Below, piece by piece: positions 22,899 to 31,370 of a stretch of 64,000 nt of DNA (position 1 is the stretch's first letter; each line of letters begins with the position of its first letter). The notes below the pieces were generated by a model that saw only the letters and a program-made list of their open reading frames with translations, had not been told where the DNA came from and made no database searches. Source of the stretch: Streptomyces sp. SDr-06 (GTDB lineage Bacteria; Actinomycetota; Actinomycetes; Streptomycetales; Streptomycetaceae); NCBI RefSeq assembly GCF_003324565.1, contig NZ_QOLA01000021.1, forward strand, positions 1 through 64,000, read 5' to 3'. A program made the translations under genes and the position numbers.

Positions 22899-23615
22899 CT
22901 ACCAGGAGTCGATCGCCGACAGGTCGGACTGCCAGTACGTGGCCATGGCCTGGCTGTCCACGACGGCCACGCTCTGGGGGAGCGAGGCGTGTGCAGCGGG
23001 GCCCGTCGACTCCATGCCGACCTTGCCCTGGAAGTACACGGTGACCTTGCTCGTCCTGTACGACGCGCTGCCGTCGTCCTCGCCCAGCGTGCGGACCATC
23101 GCGTACGCCGAGGCGCCCGGGGCCAGCGAGACCACCGCCTGCGGGATGGTCTCCTTGTCCACCGGGATCGGCGCCTGCTGGGAGCTGGAGAAGGAGACGG
23201 CGGGGGCGTTGTAGGCGCTGCACATCGTCCTGCTGGTGTTGGTGACGGTCAGCAGGATGTGGTTGACCGGGCGCTTCACCGGGGTCGCCGTCAGCTTCAC
23301 GTCGGCGCCGGTGCAGGGCGCGTCGGCGTCACCGCCGCCCCCGGAGGGCTTCTTCGTGGATTTGCCGGTCGACTTGGCCGGGGCGCCGGTGTGCTTGCCC
23401 GAGCCCGTACCCACTCCCTTGCCCGAGTCCGAACCCTTGCTGCCCGCCGCGTCACCCGCCGTCGGAGCGGGGGCGGCGGTCGCCGGGGCGGAGGCCGAGG
23501 GCTGGTCGCTGGACAGTGCCGCGTCGGAACCGCTGTCGCTGCCGCAGGCGGTCAGGGCGAGGGCGGCGATGAGCGTGGTGGTCGCGGCGGCGGCGATGCG
23601 GAAGGAGGTACGCAT
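22899..23615 (-). CDS. Secreted lipoprotein with DUF4232 domain
   Basis: A 238-residue lipoprotein. The signal peptide runs to the lipobox LTAC (cysteine 24), then about 70 residues of serine/glycine/threonine/lysine-rich linker reach the DUF4232 beta domain (CTGADVKLTATPVKRPVNHI, MCSAYNAPAVSFS, VVSLAPGASAYAMVRT). It is anchored outside the membrane. The domain resembles copper-chaperone-like or immunoglobulin-like folds but has no known activity. GGGGAG ten bases before the ATG supports the start. A small membrane protein gene lies 55 bases upstream on the same strand. Confidence 0.85.
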   Translation of the reverse strand: MRTSFRIAAAATTTLIAALALTACGSDSGSDAALSSDQPSASAPATAAPAPTAGDAAGSKGSDSGKGVGTGSGKHTGAPAKSTGKSTKKPSGGGGDADAPCTGADVKLTATPVKRPVNHILLTVTNTSRTMCSAYNAPAVSFSSSQQAPIPVDKETIPQAVVSLAPGASAYAMVRTLGEDDGSASYRTSKVTVYFQGKVGMESTGPAAHASLPQSVAVVDSQAMATYWQSDLSAIDSW

Positions 23616-23670
23616 GATGGTGGTGCTCCCCGTGTGTCGGTAAGTCGGTGTTCCGGACGCCGTGATGGCG

Positions 23671-23775
23671 TCAGGCGCGGTAGTGGTGGATCAGCGTGAT
23701 GAGGGTGGCGATGGACGCGGCCAGAACGACGACGGCCATCGAGTCCGCGAGATTGAACCGGACGCGGAATCGCAT
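23671..23775 (-). CDS. 34-residue single-span membrane protein
   Basis: A short gene encoding MRFRVRFNLADSMAVVVLAA and then SIATLITLIHHYRA: a basic N-terminus, one hydrophobic segment and a short polar tail, so a single membrane span. GGGAG lies six bases before the ATG, and third codon positions are strongly G/C, both favouring a real gene. It lies directly upstream of the DUF4232 lipoprotein gene on the same strand and diverges from the XRE fusion gene. The function is unknown. Confidence 0.6.
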   Translation of the reverse strand: MRFRVRFNLADSMAVVVLAASIATLITLIHHYRA

Positions 23776-23955
23776 GGGCTGCTCCCGGAACGAGCTGTTC
23801 GGTTGCTTGCTACAGCTACCTTGCGGGCCGGTCCGACGGCCCCGCAACGAGCAAGGGACAATGGGGGAAGCTGGAACGCTGAAACACCCTTTGACCTGGG
23901 GAAATGACCTGTCCCTGGAATGCGTTCCTGGGATGGCTGGGGAGGGAACCGGGGC

Positions 23956-25359
23956 ATGGCGACAACCGAGTCCGAGCAGCTCGCGGCGCTGCTACGGGAG
24001 TTGAAGGACCGCTCGGGACGCAGTTACGGAGTGCTCGCGGGCCGACTCCACATGAGCACCTCCACGCTGCACCGGTACTGCAACGGAGACGCGGTCCCGA
24101 ACGAGTACGCGCCCGTCGAGCGGCTCGCCCGGCTGTGCGGGGCGACCCCCGAGGAGTCCGTCGAGCTGCACCGGCGCTGGATCCTGGCGGACGAGGCGCG
24201 GCGGCGCGCGCGGGGTACGAACCCGGCGCCGACGGCCGCCGAGACGCCTTCCGCGCGCGAGCCGGAACCGGCGCCCGCCGCTGCTTCTCCGGCAGCCCCG
24301 GCCGATCGGGGCGAACCGGCCGCTGCCTCCGAGCAGATGGCCGCGGAGCCCGCGTCCGAGCCGGTCGCAGGGACCACGGCCGAGCCCGTGAAAAGGGAGG
24401 CGGCCGTCGAACTGCCCGACGTCGTGCCCACCGCCTCGCACGCCCCGACACGTAGGGGCAGGCTGAGCAGCCGCAAGGTGCGGCTCGCGCTGATCGGGGC
24501 CGCCGTCGTCGCGCTCGCCGTTCCCGCTGTCGCCGTCGCGAGCCTGTCCGGCGACGACGACAAGAGCTCCACGGTCGCGGACGCCAAGGAGAGCACCCCC
24601 GCGCCGAGGACCCCCTCCGGGCACGCGCCGAGCGGCTCGCCCAGCGCCGCCCCGAGCCCGTCGGCTGCGTCGCCGAGCGCCTCGGTGTCCTCCGGCCGCC
24701 CGAAGCCCTCGCCGAAGCCGGGATCCGCCGGCGGCGCCCCCGTGAGCGTGGGCATCAGCTCGTACGACTGGGAAACACCGTGCGGCAAGTTCTATCTGCT
24801 CGACCAGAAACCCGGCGCGGTGCCGCCGCCCCCGACGAACCTCCAGGACCGGCGCTCCTGGGCGCGGGCGCTCAACGGGGTCGACGGCGAGGCGCTGAAA
24901 CTCGAGCTGACCGTGACCGGCAAGAGCGCGGAACCGGTGGTGATCACCGGAATCAACGTACGGGTCGTGGGACGCCAGGCGCCCCTGAACTGGACGGCGT
25001 ACTCGATGGGTACGGGCTGCGGCAGCGGAATCGTCCCGTACAGCTTCGACATCAACCTGGACGCGGCCCAGCCGGTCAGCAAGCCGGTCGCCGGGCAGCA
25101 GGCCGACACGAAGATCCCGGCCCGCGACTTCCCCTTCAAGGTGTCCACGTCCGACCCCGAGGTCTTCGACCTGAACGTGTACACCCAGGCGAACGACGTC
25201 ACCTGGTACCTGGAGGTCTCCTGGACCAGCGGCGACCGCTCGGGCAAGGTCCGGGTGGACGACAACGGCAAGCCGTTCCGCACCAGCGCGGTCAAGGGCC
25301 GCCCGGCGTACGAGTACCGCCCGGACACCAACGTGTGGGACCACCTGGAAACCGGGTGA
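23956..25359 (+). CDS. XRE helix-turn-helix protein with membrane span and external domain
   Basis: A 467-residue protein with three parts. Residues about 5-75 are an XRE-type DNA-binding domain (LLRELKDRSGRSYGVLAGRL, TLHRYCNGDAVP); 80-175 is an alanine/proline/glutamate-rich linker; about 182-203 is a membrane segment (RLALIGAAVVALAVPAVAVA); a serine/proline-rich stretch follows and the last 200 residues form a beta-rich external domain with two cysteines (TPCGKFY, TGCGSG). This layout suggests transmembrane signalling from outside to a DNA-binding domain, or a membrane-tethered regulator. ATG 23956 has GGAGGGA eight bases upstream. No target is known. Confidence 0.82.
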   Translation: MATTESEQLAALLRELKDRSGRSYGVLAGRLHMSTSTLHRYCNGDAVPNEYAPVERLARLCGATPEESVELHRRWILADEARRRARGTNPAPTAAETPSAREPEPAPAAASPAAPADRGEPAAASEQMAAEPASEPVAGTTAEPVKREAAVELPDVVPTASHAPTRRGRLSSRKVRLALIGAAVVALAVPAVAVASLSGDDDKSSTVADAKESTPAPRTPSGHAPSGSPSAAPSPSAASPSASVSSGRPKPSPKPGSAGGAPVSVGISSYDWETPCGKFYLLDQKPGAVPPPPTNLQDRRSWARALNGVDGEALKLELTVTGKSAEPVVITGINVRVVGRQAPLNWTAYSMGTGCGSGIVPYSFDINLDAAQPVSKPVAGQQADTKIPARDFPFKVSTSDPEVFDLNVYTQANDVTWYLEVSWTSGDRSGKVRVDDNGKPFRTSAVKGRPAYEYRPDTNVWDHLETG

Positions 25360-25390
25360 ACCAGGCGGCCCCGCACGGGAGTTGGCGATA

Positions 25391-27148
25391 CTAGAGGCGC
25401 TCGGGCGTCCGGATGCCGAGCAGGGTCATCCCCTGGGTGAGCGTCCGGGCGGTCAGGTCGCAGAGGAACAGGCGGTTCTCGACCTGGGCCTCGGTGTCGG
25501 CCTTGAGCACCGGGCACTGGTCGTAGAACGTCGTGTACAGCGACGCCAGCTGGTACAGGTACGCGGCCAGCTTGTGCGGGGCGTACTCGGCCGAGGCTTC
25601 GTAGACGAGGTCGCCGAACGCGTCCAGGTGCAGACCCAACGCCCGCTCCGCAGGGGCGAGTTCGAGCTCCGGGTGGGCGGCGGGCGAGATGTGCTCGGCC
25701 TTGCGGAGAATCGACTTGATGCGGGCGTAGGCGTACTGGATGTACACCGACGTGTCGCCGTTCAGCGACACCATCTGGTCCAGGTCGAACTTGTAGTCCC
25801 GGTTCGCCGACGTCGACAGGTCCGCGTACTTGACCGCGCCGATGCCGACGTACCGGCCGTTCTCGACGATCTCCGCCTCGCTCAGGCCCACCTTCTCGGC
25901 CTTCTCGCGCACGACCGCGGTGGCCCGCTCGGCGGCCTCGTCGAGGAGGTCCTCCAGCTTGACCGTCTCGCCCTCACGGGTCTTGAACGGCTTGCCGTCC
26001 GCGCCGAGCACCGTGCCGTAGCCCATGTTGTGCGCGGTGACGTCGTCGCCGAGCCAGCCCGCCCGGCGGGCCGTCTCGAAGACCATCTTGAAGTGCAGCG
26101 ACTGGCGGACGTCCACGACGTAGATCAGCGAGGTCGCGTTCAGGTCGGTGACCCGGTTGCGGATCGCCGAGAGGTCGGAGGCCGCGTACCCGAAACCGCC
26201 GTCGGCCTTCTGCACGATGAGCGGGACGGGCTGGTCGTCCTTGCCCCGGATCTCGTCGAAGAAGACCACGAGCGCGCCCTCGGAGCGCACGGCGACGCCG
26301 GACTCCTCAAGGAGCCGCGCCGTCTCCGGCATCAGGTCGTTGTACGCCGACTCGCCGACGATCTCGTCGTCCCGGACCTCCATGTCCAGCTTCTCGAAGA
26401 CCGAGTAGAAGTAGACCTTCGACTCGTCCACGAACTGCTGCCACAGCTCCAGGGTCTCCTTGTCGCCGGACTGGAGGGCGACGACCCGCCTGCGGGCGCG
26501 CTCCTTGAACTCCTCGTCGGCGTCGAAGACCGCGCGGGAGGCCTTGTAGACCCGGTTCAGGTTGCTCATGGCCTGCTCGCCGTCCACGGCGTCGGCCGGG
26601 GCCAGCTCGCCGGGGTTCTCGATCAGGTACTGGATGAGCATGCCGAACTGGGTGCCCCAGTCGCCGATGTGGTGACGGCCGATCGTCTGCTCGCCGGTGA
26701 AGTCGAGCATGCCGCGCAGCGCGTCGCCGATGACGGCCGACCGCAGGTGGCCGACGTGCATCTCCTTGGCCACGTTGGGCTGGGCGTAGTCGATGACCGT
26801 GACGCCCGGGTTCTCCTTCAGCGGCACGCCGAGCCGGTCGTCGGCGGCGCGGGCCGCGAGCGTCTCGATGATCGCGCGGTCGGCGAGCGTGATGTTCAGG
26901 AAGCCGGGTCCGGAGACCTCGATCTCCTTGATCGCGTCGCCCTTGACCTCGTCCACGACCTTCGTGGCGAGCTCGCGCGGGTTGCCCTTGAGCTTCTTCG
27001 CGAGCGCCAGGATGCCGTTGGCCTGGAAGTCGGCCCGGTCGCTTCGTCGCAGCAGCGGGTCGGTGGAGCCGGCCTCCGGCAGGGCAGCCGAGAGGGCGTC
27101 CGCCAGGCGCTGCTGGACAGTGGAAGCGAGGGAATGGACCGAGGCCAT
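25391..27148 (-). CDS. argS: Arginyl-tRNA synthetase
   Basis: A 585-residue class I synthetase charging tRNA(Arg). The N-terminal Add-1 domain precedes YAQPNVAKEMHVGHLRSAVI, where HVGH is the HIGH motif (about residue 130). GTVLGADGKPFKTREGETVK stands where KMSKS would be, as usual in ArgRS, and the C-terminal DALR anticodon domain ends LTQGMTLLGIRTPERL. ATG 27148 has AGGA about 11 bases upstream. It diverges from lysS, giving two aminoacyl-tRNA synthetases on one promoter gap. Confidence 0.97.
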   Translation of the reverse strand: MASVHSLASTVQQRLADALSAALPEAGSTDPLLRRSDRADFQANGILALAKKLKGNPRELATKVVDEVKGDAIKEIEVSGPGFLNITLADRAIIETLAARAADDRLGVPLKENPGVTVIDYAQPNVAKEMHVGHLRSAVIGDALRGMLDFTGEQTIGRHHIGDWGTQFGMLIQYLIENPGELAPADAVDGEQAMSNLNRVYKASRAVFDADEEFKERARRRVVALQSGDKETLELWQQFVDESKVYFYSVFEKLDMEVRDDEIVGESAYNDLMPETARLLEESGVAVRSEGALVVFFDEIRGKDDQPVPLIVQKADGGFGYAASDLSAIRNRVTDLNATSLIYVVDVRQSLHFKMVFETARRAGWLGDDVTAHNMGYGTVLGADGKPFKTREGETVKLEDLLDEAAERATAVVREKAEKVGLSEAEIVENGRYVGIGAVKYADLSTSANRDYKFDLDQMVSLNGDTSVYIQYAYARIKSILRKAEHISPAAHPELELAPAERALGLHLDAFGDLVYEASAEYAPHKLAAYLYQLASLYTTFYDQCPVLKADTEAQVENRLFLCDLTARTLTQGMTLLGIRTPERL

Positions 27149-27314
27149 GAGGTGCCGTTCCTGTCGGGAGTGAGGACGTTTGCCCCCCGATTCTCCCACG
27201 CGGCCTCCTCCCCTTTCTCCCGAGATACGGGCAACCCCCGAGGAGCTCGTTCCGTCTGGGAGAATGGGCATGCCAGCCTCTCCCAGGCATACGAGAAAGA
27301 AGGACGTGCCGACC

Positions 27315-29033
27315 GTGGCTCAGAGCAGCACCGAGACCGACTGGGTCTCCCGTTTCGCGGACGATGTCATCGCCGAGTCGGAGCGACGTGCGCCTGGCAA
27401 ACCGGTCGTCGTCGCGTCCGGCCTTTCGCCCTCCGGCCCCATCCACCTGGGCAACCTGCGCGAGGTCATGACCCCGCACCTGGTCGCGGACGAGATCCGC
27501 CGCCGCGGGTACGAGGTCCGCCACCTCATCTCCTGGGACGACTACGACCGCTACCGCAAGGTGCCGCTGGGCATCCCCGGGGTGGACGAGTCGTGGAACG
27601 AGCACATCGGCCGCCCGCTGACCTCGGTCCCGGCGCCGGTCGGTTCGGCGTACCCGAACTGGGCCGAGCACTTCAAGGCCGCCATGACCGCGGCCCTCGC
27701 GGAGCTGGGCGTCGAGTACGACGGCATCAGCCAGACCGAGCAGTACACCAGCGGCGTCTACCGCGACCAGGTGCTGCACGCGATGAAGCACCGCGGCGAC
27801 ATCGACGCGATCCTGGAGCAGTACCGGACCAAGAAGGCGCCGGGCAAGAAGTCGCAGAAGCCGGTCGACGAGGCCGAGCTGGAGGCCGCCGAGGGCTCGG
27901 GCGCGGCGGCCGAGGACGACGGCACCGGCTCGACGGGCTACTTCCCGTACAAGCCGTACTGCGGCGGCTGCGGCAAGGACCTCACGGTCGTGACGGCCTA
28001 CGACGACGACACCACGGAGCTGAGCTACACCTGCTCCGCGTGCGCCTTCTCGGAGACCGTGCGGCTCAGCGAGTTCAACCGCGGCAAGCTGGTCTGGAAG
28101 GTCGACTGGCCGATGCGCTGGGCGTACGAGGGCGTGATCTTCGAGCCGTCCGGCGTCGACCACTCCTCGCCGGGCTCCTCGTTCCAGGTCGGCGGCCAGA
28201 TCGTGTCGATCTTCGACGGCGTCCAGCCGATCGGCCCGATGTACGCCTTCGTCGGCATCAGCGGCATGGCCAAGATGTCCTCCTCGAAGGGCGGGGTCCC
28301 GACCCCGGCCGACGCGCTGGAGATCATGGAGCCGCAGCTGCTCCGCTGGCTGTACGCGCGCCGCCGCCCCAACCAGTCGTTCAAGATCGCCTTCGACCAG
28401 GAGATCCAGCGGCTGTACGACGAGTGGGACAAGCTGGAGGCGAAGGTCGCCGACGGCTCGGTGCTGCCCGCCGACGCGGCCGCCCACGCCCGGGCCGCCC
28501 GCACCGCCGCCGGTGAGCTGCCGCGCACCGCGCGCCCGCTGCCCTACCGCACCCTGGCCTCGGTCGTGGACATCACCGCGGGCCACGAGGACCAGACCCT
28601 GCGCATCCTCAGCGAGCTGGACCCGGACAACCCGGTGTCCTCGCTCGACGAGGTGCGCCCGCGCCTGGACCGCGCCGAGAACTGGATCTCCACCCAGGTC
28701 CCGGCCGACCAGCGCACCCTGGTCCGCGAGGAGCCGGACGCCGAGCTGCTCGGCTCGCTCGACGACGAGGCCCGCGAGTCGCTGCGCCTGCTGGTCGAGG
28801 GCCTCGACTCGCACTGGTCGCTCGACGGGCTCACCACGCTCGTCTACGGCGTGCCGAAGGTGATGGCGGGCCTGGAGCCGGACGCCAAGCCGACGCCCGA
28901 GCTGAAGGTCGCCCAGCGGTCCTTCTTCGCGCTGCTCTACAAGCTCCTGGTGAGCCGTGAGACGGGGCCGCGACTGCCCACGCTGCTGCTCGCCGTGGGC
29001 GCCGACCGGGTGCGCAAGCTGCTCGCCGTCTGA
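27315..29033 (+). CDS. lysS: Lysyl-tRNA synthetase, class I
   Basis: A 572-residue class I LysRS, the form typical of archaea and a few bacterial groups and unrelated to the usual class II enzyme. GLSPSGPIHLGNLREVM holds the HIGH motif (HLGN), MAKMSSSKGG the KMSKS motif, and CGGCGKDL with CSACAF a zinc-ribbon pair. A disordered insert (about residues 180-205, KKSQKPVDEAELEAAEGSG) precedes the ribbon. GTG 27315 is given; GTG 27306 in the same frame is also possible, with AAGAAGGA just before both. The gene ends at a strong hairpin. It shares a divergent promoter gap with argS. Confidence 0.95.
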   Translation: MAQSSTETDWVSRFADDVIAESERRAPGKPVVVASGLSPSGPIHLGNLREVMTPHLVADEIRRRGYEVRHLISWDDYDRYRKVPLGIPGVDESWNEHIGRPLTSVPAPVGSAYPNWAEHFKAAMTAALAELGVEYDGISQTEQYTSGVYRDQVLHAMKHRGDIDAILEQYRTKKAPGKKSQKPVDEAELEAAEGSGAAAEDDGTGSTGYFPYKPYCGGCGKDLTVVTAYDDDTTELSYTCSACAFSETVRLSEFNRGKLVWKVDWPMRWAYEGVIFEPSGVDHSSPGSSFQVGGQIVSIFDGVQPIGPMYAFVGISGMAKMSSSKGGVPTPADALEIMEPQLLRWLYARRRPNQSFKIAFDQEIQRLYDEWDKLEAKVADGSVLPADAAAHARAARTAAGELPRTARPLPYRTLASVVDITAGHEDQTLRILSELDPDNPVSSLDEVRPRLDRAENWISTQVPADQRTLVREEPDAELLGSLDDEARESLRLLVEGLDSHWSLDGLTTLVYGVPKVMAGLEPDAKPTPELKVAQRSFFALLYKLLVSRETGPRLPTLLLAVGADRVRKLLAV

Positions 29034-29045
29034 CCTGCCGCGGGT

Positions 29046-29082
29046 CGAAGGGCCGCCACCGATTCCGGGTGGCGGCCCTTCG
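29046..29082 (+). terminator. lysS terminator
   Basis: A perfect 15-base stem (arm CGAAGGGCCGCCACC) with a seven-base loop, 12 bases after the lysS stop. Confidence 0.9.
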
Positions 29083-29174
29083 CCGTGTCGTGGCCCTGAC
29101 GGTCGTCGGTGCCCTCCCGGCCGTCTGGGGCGAGGGCGCCAAGAAGGACCGGCAGGCCTGATCCTGACGCACTG

Positions 29175-30470
29175 TCAGGCGATGTGGTCCTCGGTGAGTT
29201 CGGCCTCGAAGCGCTGCTTGAACTCCGGGTACAGCTTGCGCAGCACGGCCGAGCTGCCGGGGTAGCTCACGCCGTGGACGTCCGTGAGGTTTATGTCGAG
29301 CGCCTCGACGGTCGGGTAGTCGCTGTGCTGGTTCACATAGCGGCGGAAGGCGTCGTAGGCGACGCCCGCGAACTCGGCGAACTCGGCGTCCGTCGGTACG
29401 GGTTCCGCGTACGCCTCCTGCTCCTGCGCGGGCTGCGGCCCGGCCGCGCGCGGGCCGGGGACGCCGAGCCGGCGTTCGCGGCCGGGACCCGCCGGGACCA
29501 TCACGGGCTCCTGGTCCGGGCCCTGCTCGGGCTGGGGCTGCTCCGGCGTGAACGCCGGGTCGTAGGTGCCCTCGTAGACCTCGGGCGAGACGTGCTGGGC
29601 GGCGAACCAGGGGCTCTCGTGCGTGGTGGGCTGCTCCGGCCCGGCGTGGGCCTGCTCCTGCGGGGCGGCGGGGGGCGGGGCCTGGAGCGGGGGCTCCTCG
29701 GGGGCGGAGTGCGCGTGGGCCGGGGGCAGTTCCGGCTGCGGCTCGACGCGGGCGGCCGCAGGCGGGGGCGGCAGGAGCACCGGGTCCATGCCGGCGGCGG
29801 CGAGGCCGGCGGGGGCGGTCTCGGCGAGCGGCACGCCGAACTTGGCCAGGCGCAGCGGCATCAGGGATTCGACGGGTGCCTTGCGGCGCCAGGCGCGGCC
29901 GTAGACGGCCTGGAGGCGGGCGCGGTAGACGAGGCGGTCCTGTTCGAGCTTGATGACCTGCTCGTAGGAGCGCAGTTCCCACAGCTTCATGCGGCGCCAG
30001 AGGCGGAAGGTGGGGACGGGGGAGAGCAGCCAGCGGGTGAGGCGGACGCCTTCCATGTGCTTGTCTGCGGTGATGTCGGCGATGCGGCCCACGGCGTGCC
30101 GGGCCGCCTCGACGGCGACGACGAACAGGACCGGGATCACCGCGTGCATGCCCACGCCCAGCGGGTCCGGCCAGGCGGCGGCGCCGTTGAAGGCGATCGT
30201 GGCGGCCGTGAGCAGCCAGGCGGTCTGGCGCAGCAGCGGGAACGGGATGCGCATCCAGGTCAGCAACAGGTCGAGGGCGAGCAGCACACAGATGCCCGCG
30301 TCCACGCCGATCGGGAAGACGTAGGAGAAGTTCCCGAACCCCTTGTGCAGCGCGAGCTCGCGGACCGCGGCGTACGAACCCGCGAAACCGATCCCGGCGA
30401 TCACCACGGCGCCCGCGACCACCACCCCGATCAGGATGCGGTGGGTCCGAGTCAGCTGAGTCGCGGCCAC
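29175..30470 (-). CDS. DUF2637 (SpdB-like) membrane protein
   Basis: A 431-residue protein. The first 115 residues contain four hydrophobic segments (ILIGVVVAGAVVIAGIGFAG, VDAGICVLLALDLLLTW, TAWLLTAATIAFNGAAAW, VIPVLFVVAVEAA), matching DUF2637. The middle is a basic region and a long proline/glutamine-rich stretch, and the last 70 residues are a conserved compact tail (FAEFAGVAYDAFRRYVNQHS). DUF2637 proteins occur in Streptomyces chromosomes and conjugative plasmids (SpdB), where they assist plasmid spread; no plasmid genes lie nearby here. GTG 30470 has GGGGAGGGGA upstream. Two DUF3558 lipoproteins follow upstream on the same strand. Confidence 0.82.
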   Translation of the reverse strand: MAATQLTRTHRILIGVVVAGAVVIAGIGFAGSYAAVRELALHKGFGNFSYVFPIGVDAGICVLLALDLLLTWMRIPFPLLRQTAWLLTAATIAFNGAAAWPDPLGVGMHAVIPVLFVVAVEAARHAVGRIADITADKHMEGVRLTRWLLSPVPTFRLWRRMKLWELRSYEQVIKLEQDRLVYRARLQAVYGRAWRRKAPVESLMPLRLAKFGVPLAETAPAGLAAAGMDPVLLPPPPAAARVEPQPELPPAHAHSAPEEPPLQAPPPAAPQEQAHAGPEQPTTHESPWFAAQHVSPEVYEGTYDPAFTPEQPQPEQGPDQEPVMVPAGPGRERRLGVPGPRAAGPQPAQEQEAYAEPVPTDAEFAEFAGVAYDAFRRYVNQHSDYPTVEALDINLTDVHGVSYPGSSAVLRKLYPEFKQRFEAELTEDHIA

Positions 30471-30574
30471 CCGCGTCCCCTCCCCTTGTCAAGCAACTGG
30501 CGGGCACAGCCTGGCACATGCGTACGGAGTCCGGCCCACAGGGGAGGGCCGGACTCCGTACGGTGGCGTGAGCG

Positions 30575-31336
30575 CTACTTGTTGTTCGCGGTGGCCACCG
30601 CCGCGACCGCCTCCTTGGCGGTGACGGTGGCGCCGTCCTGGACCTCGTTGGTCTGCGGGGCGTCGGCGCCCTGGTAGCCGGTGCCGTTGTAGTCGACGGT
30701 CACCACGGCGTTGGCGGTGCGCACCACCACGACGCCGTACTTGAAGTCCGCGTCGGTCTTCTTCAGGTCGAACGTGATCGCGGTCGCCTGGTCGCCGACC
30801 CCGGAGAGCGGCGTGGCCTTCACGTTCTTCGCGTCGGCGGTCGCCTTGGCCGCCGAGACCGCCCGGTCGTACTGCTTCTGGGCCAGCGCGTCGCCGGTGC
30901 CGAGGCCCTGCGCGGAGTCGTAGCGCTTGAAGTCGACGTCGAGCCAGCGGTAGAGCGAGCCCTGCACGCCCTTGTCGTCGAGGCCGTTCCAGGTGCAGCT
31001 CGCCTGGGACTGCGGGTCGGAGGTCTTGCCGACCTCGCCCGCCTTCGTCTTCGCCTTGGGGACGTACTTGTCGATCGACGCCGGGGTGATCGACTGGCAC
31101 GCCTCGGGCAGCTTCTTGAACTTCGCCGGGGCGAGGGAGGGCGACGCGGAGGCCTGCGAGCTGCCGGACGCCGTCGCGCTCGCCGTGTCCTTCTTCTTGT
31201 CGCCGCCCGAGTCGGAGGAGCAGCCCACTGCGACGAGCATTACAGGGACCGCGGCACAGGCGAGGACACGGGCGAGCCGGATGCGCGGGGCCGGGGCGTG
31301 GGCCTTTTCGGGGGTGGCCGGGGCTGATCGGTGCAT
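30575..31336 (-). CDS. DUF3558 lipoprotein
   Basis: A 253-residue lipoprotein with a lipobox VAVGC at about residue 39, a serine/lysine-rich linker, and a DUF3558 domain beginning LPEACQSITPASIDKYVP and including CTWNGLDDKGVQGSLYRWLD. The two cysteines after the lipobox probably form a disulfide. Family members sit on the outer face of the membrane in actinobacteria and lack a known function. A second DUF3558 gene lies 34 bases upstream on the same strand, so the pair is probably one operon and derives from a duplication, though the two sequences are well diverged. Confidence 0.85.
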   Translation of the reverse strand: MHRSAPATPEKAHAPAPRIRLARVLACAAVPVMLVAVGCSSDSGGDKKKDTASATASGSSQASASPSLAPAKFKKLPEACQSITPASIDKYVPKAKTKAGEVGKTSDPQSQASCTWNGLDDKGVQGSLYRWLDVDFKRYDSAQGLGTGDALAQKQYDRAVSAAKATADAKNVKATPLSGVGDQATAITFDLKKTDADFKYGVVVVRTANAVVTVDYNGTGYQGADAPQTNEVQDGATVTAKEAVAAVATANNK

Positions 31337-31370
31337 GATTCCTTCGCTCTTCGTTCTTCGCGCTGGCGCG

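Noticed and set aside
25382..28516. A plus-strand open frame of over 1,000 codons through argS and into lysS
   Set aside because: It is the antisense of argS and an out-of-frame reading of lysS; both real proteins carry full synthetase motifs.
29109..30677. Glycine-rich plus-strand frame opposite the DUF2637 gene
   Set aside because: An antisense shadow; the minus-strand product has clear membrane spans and a ribosome site.
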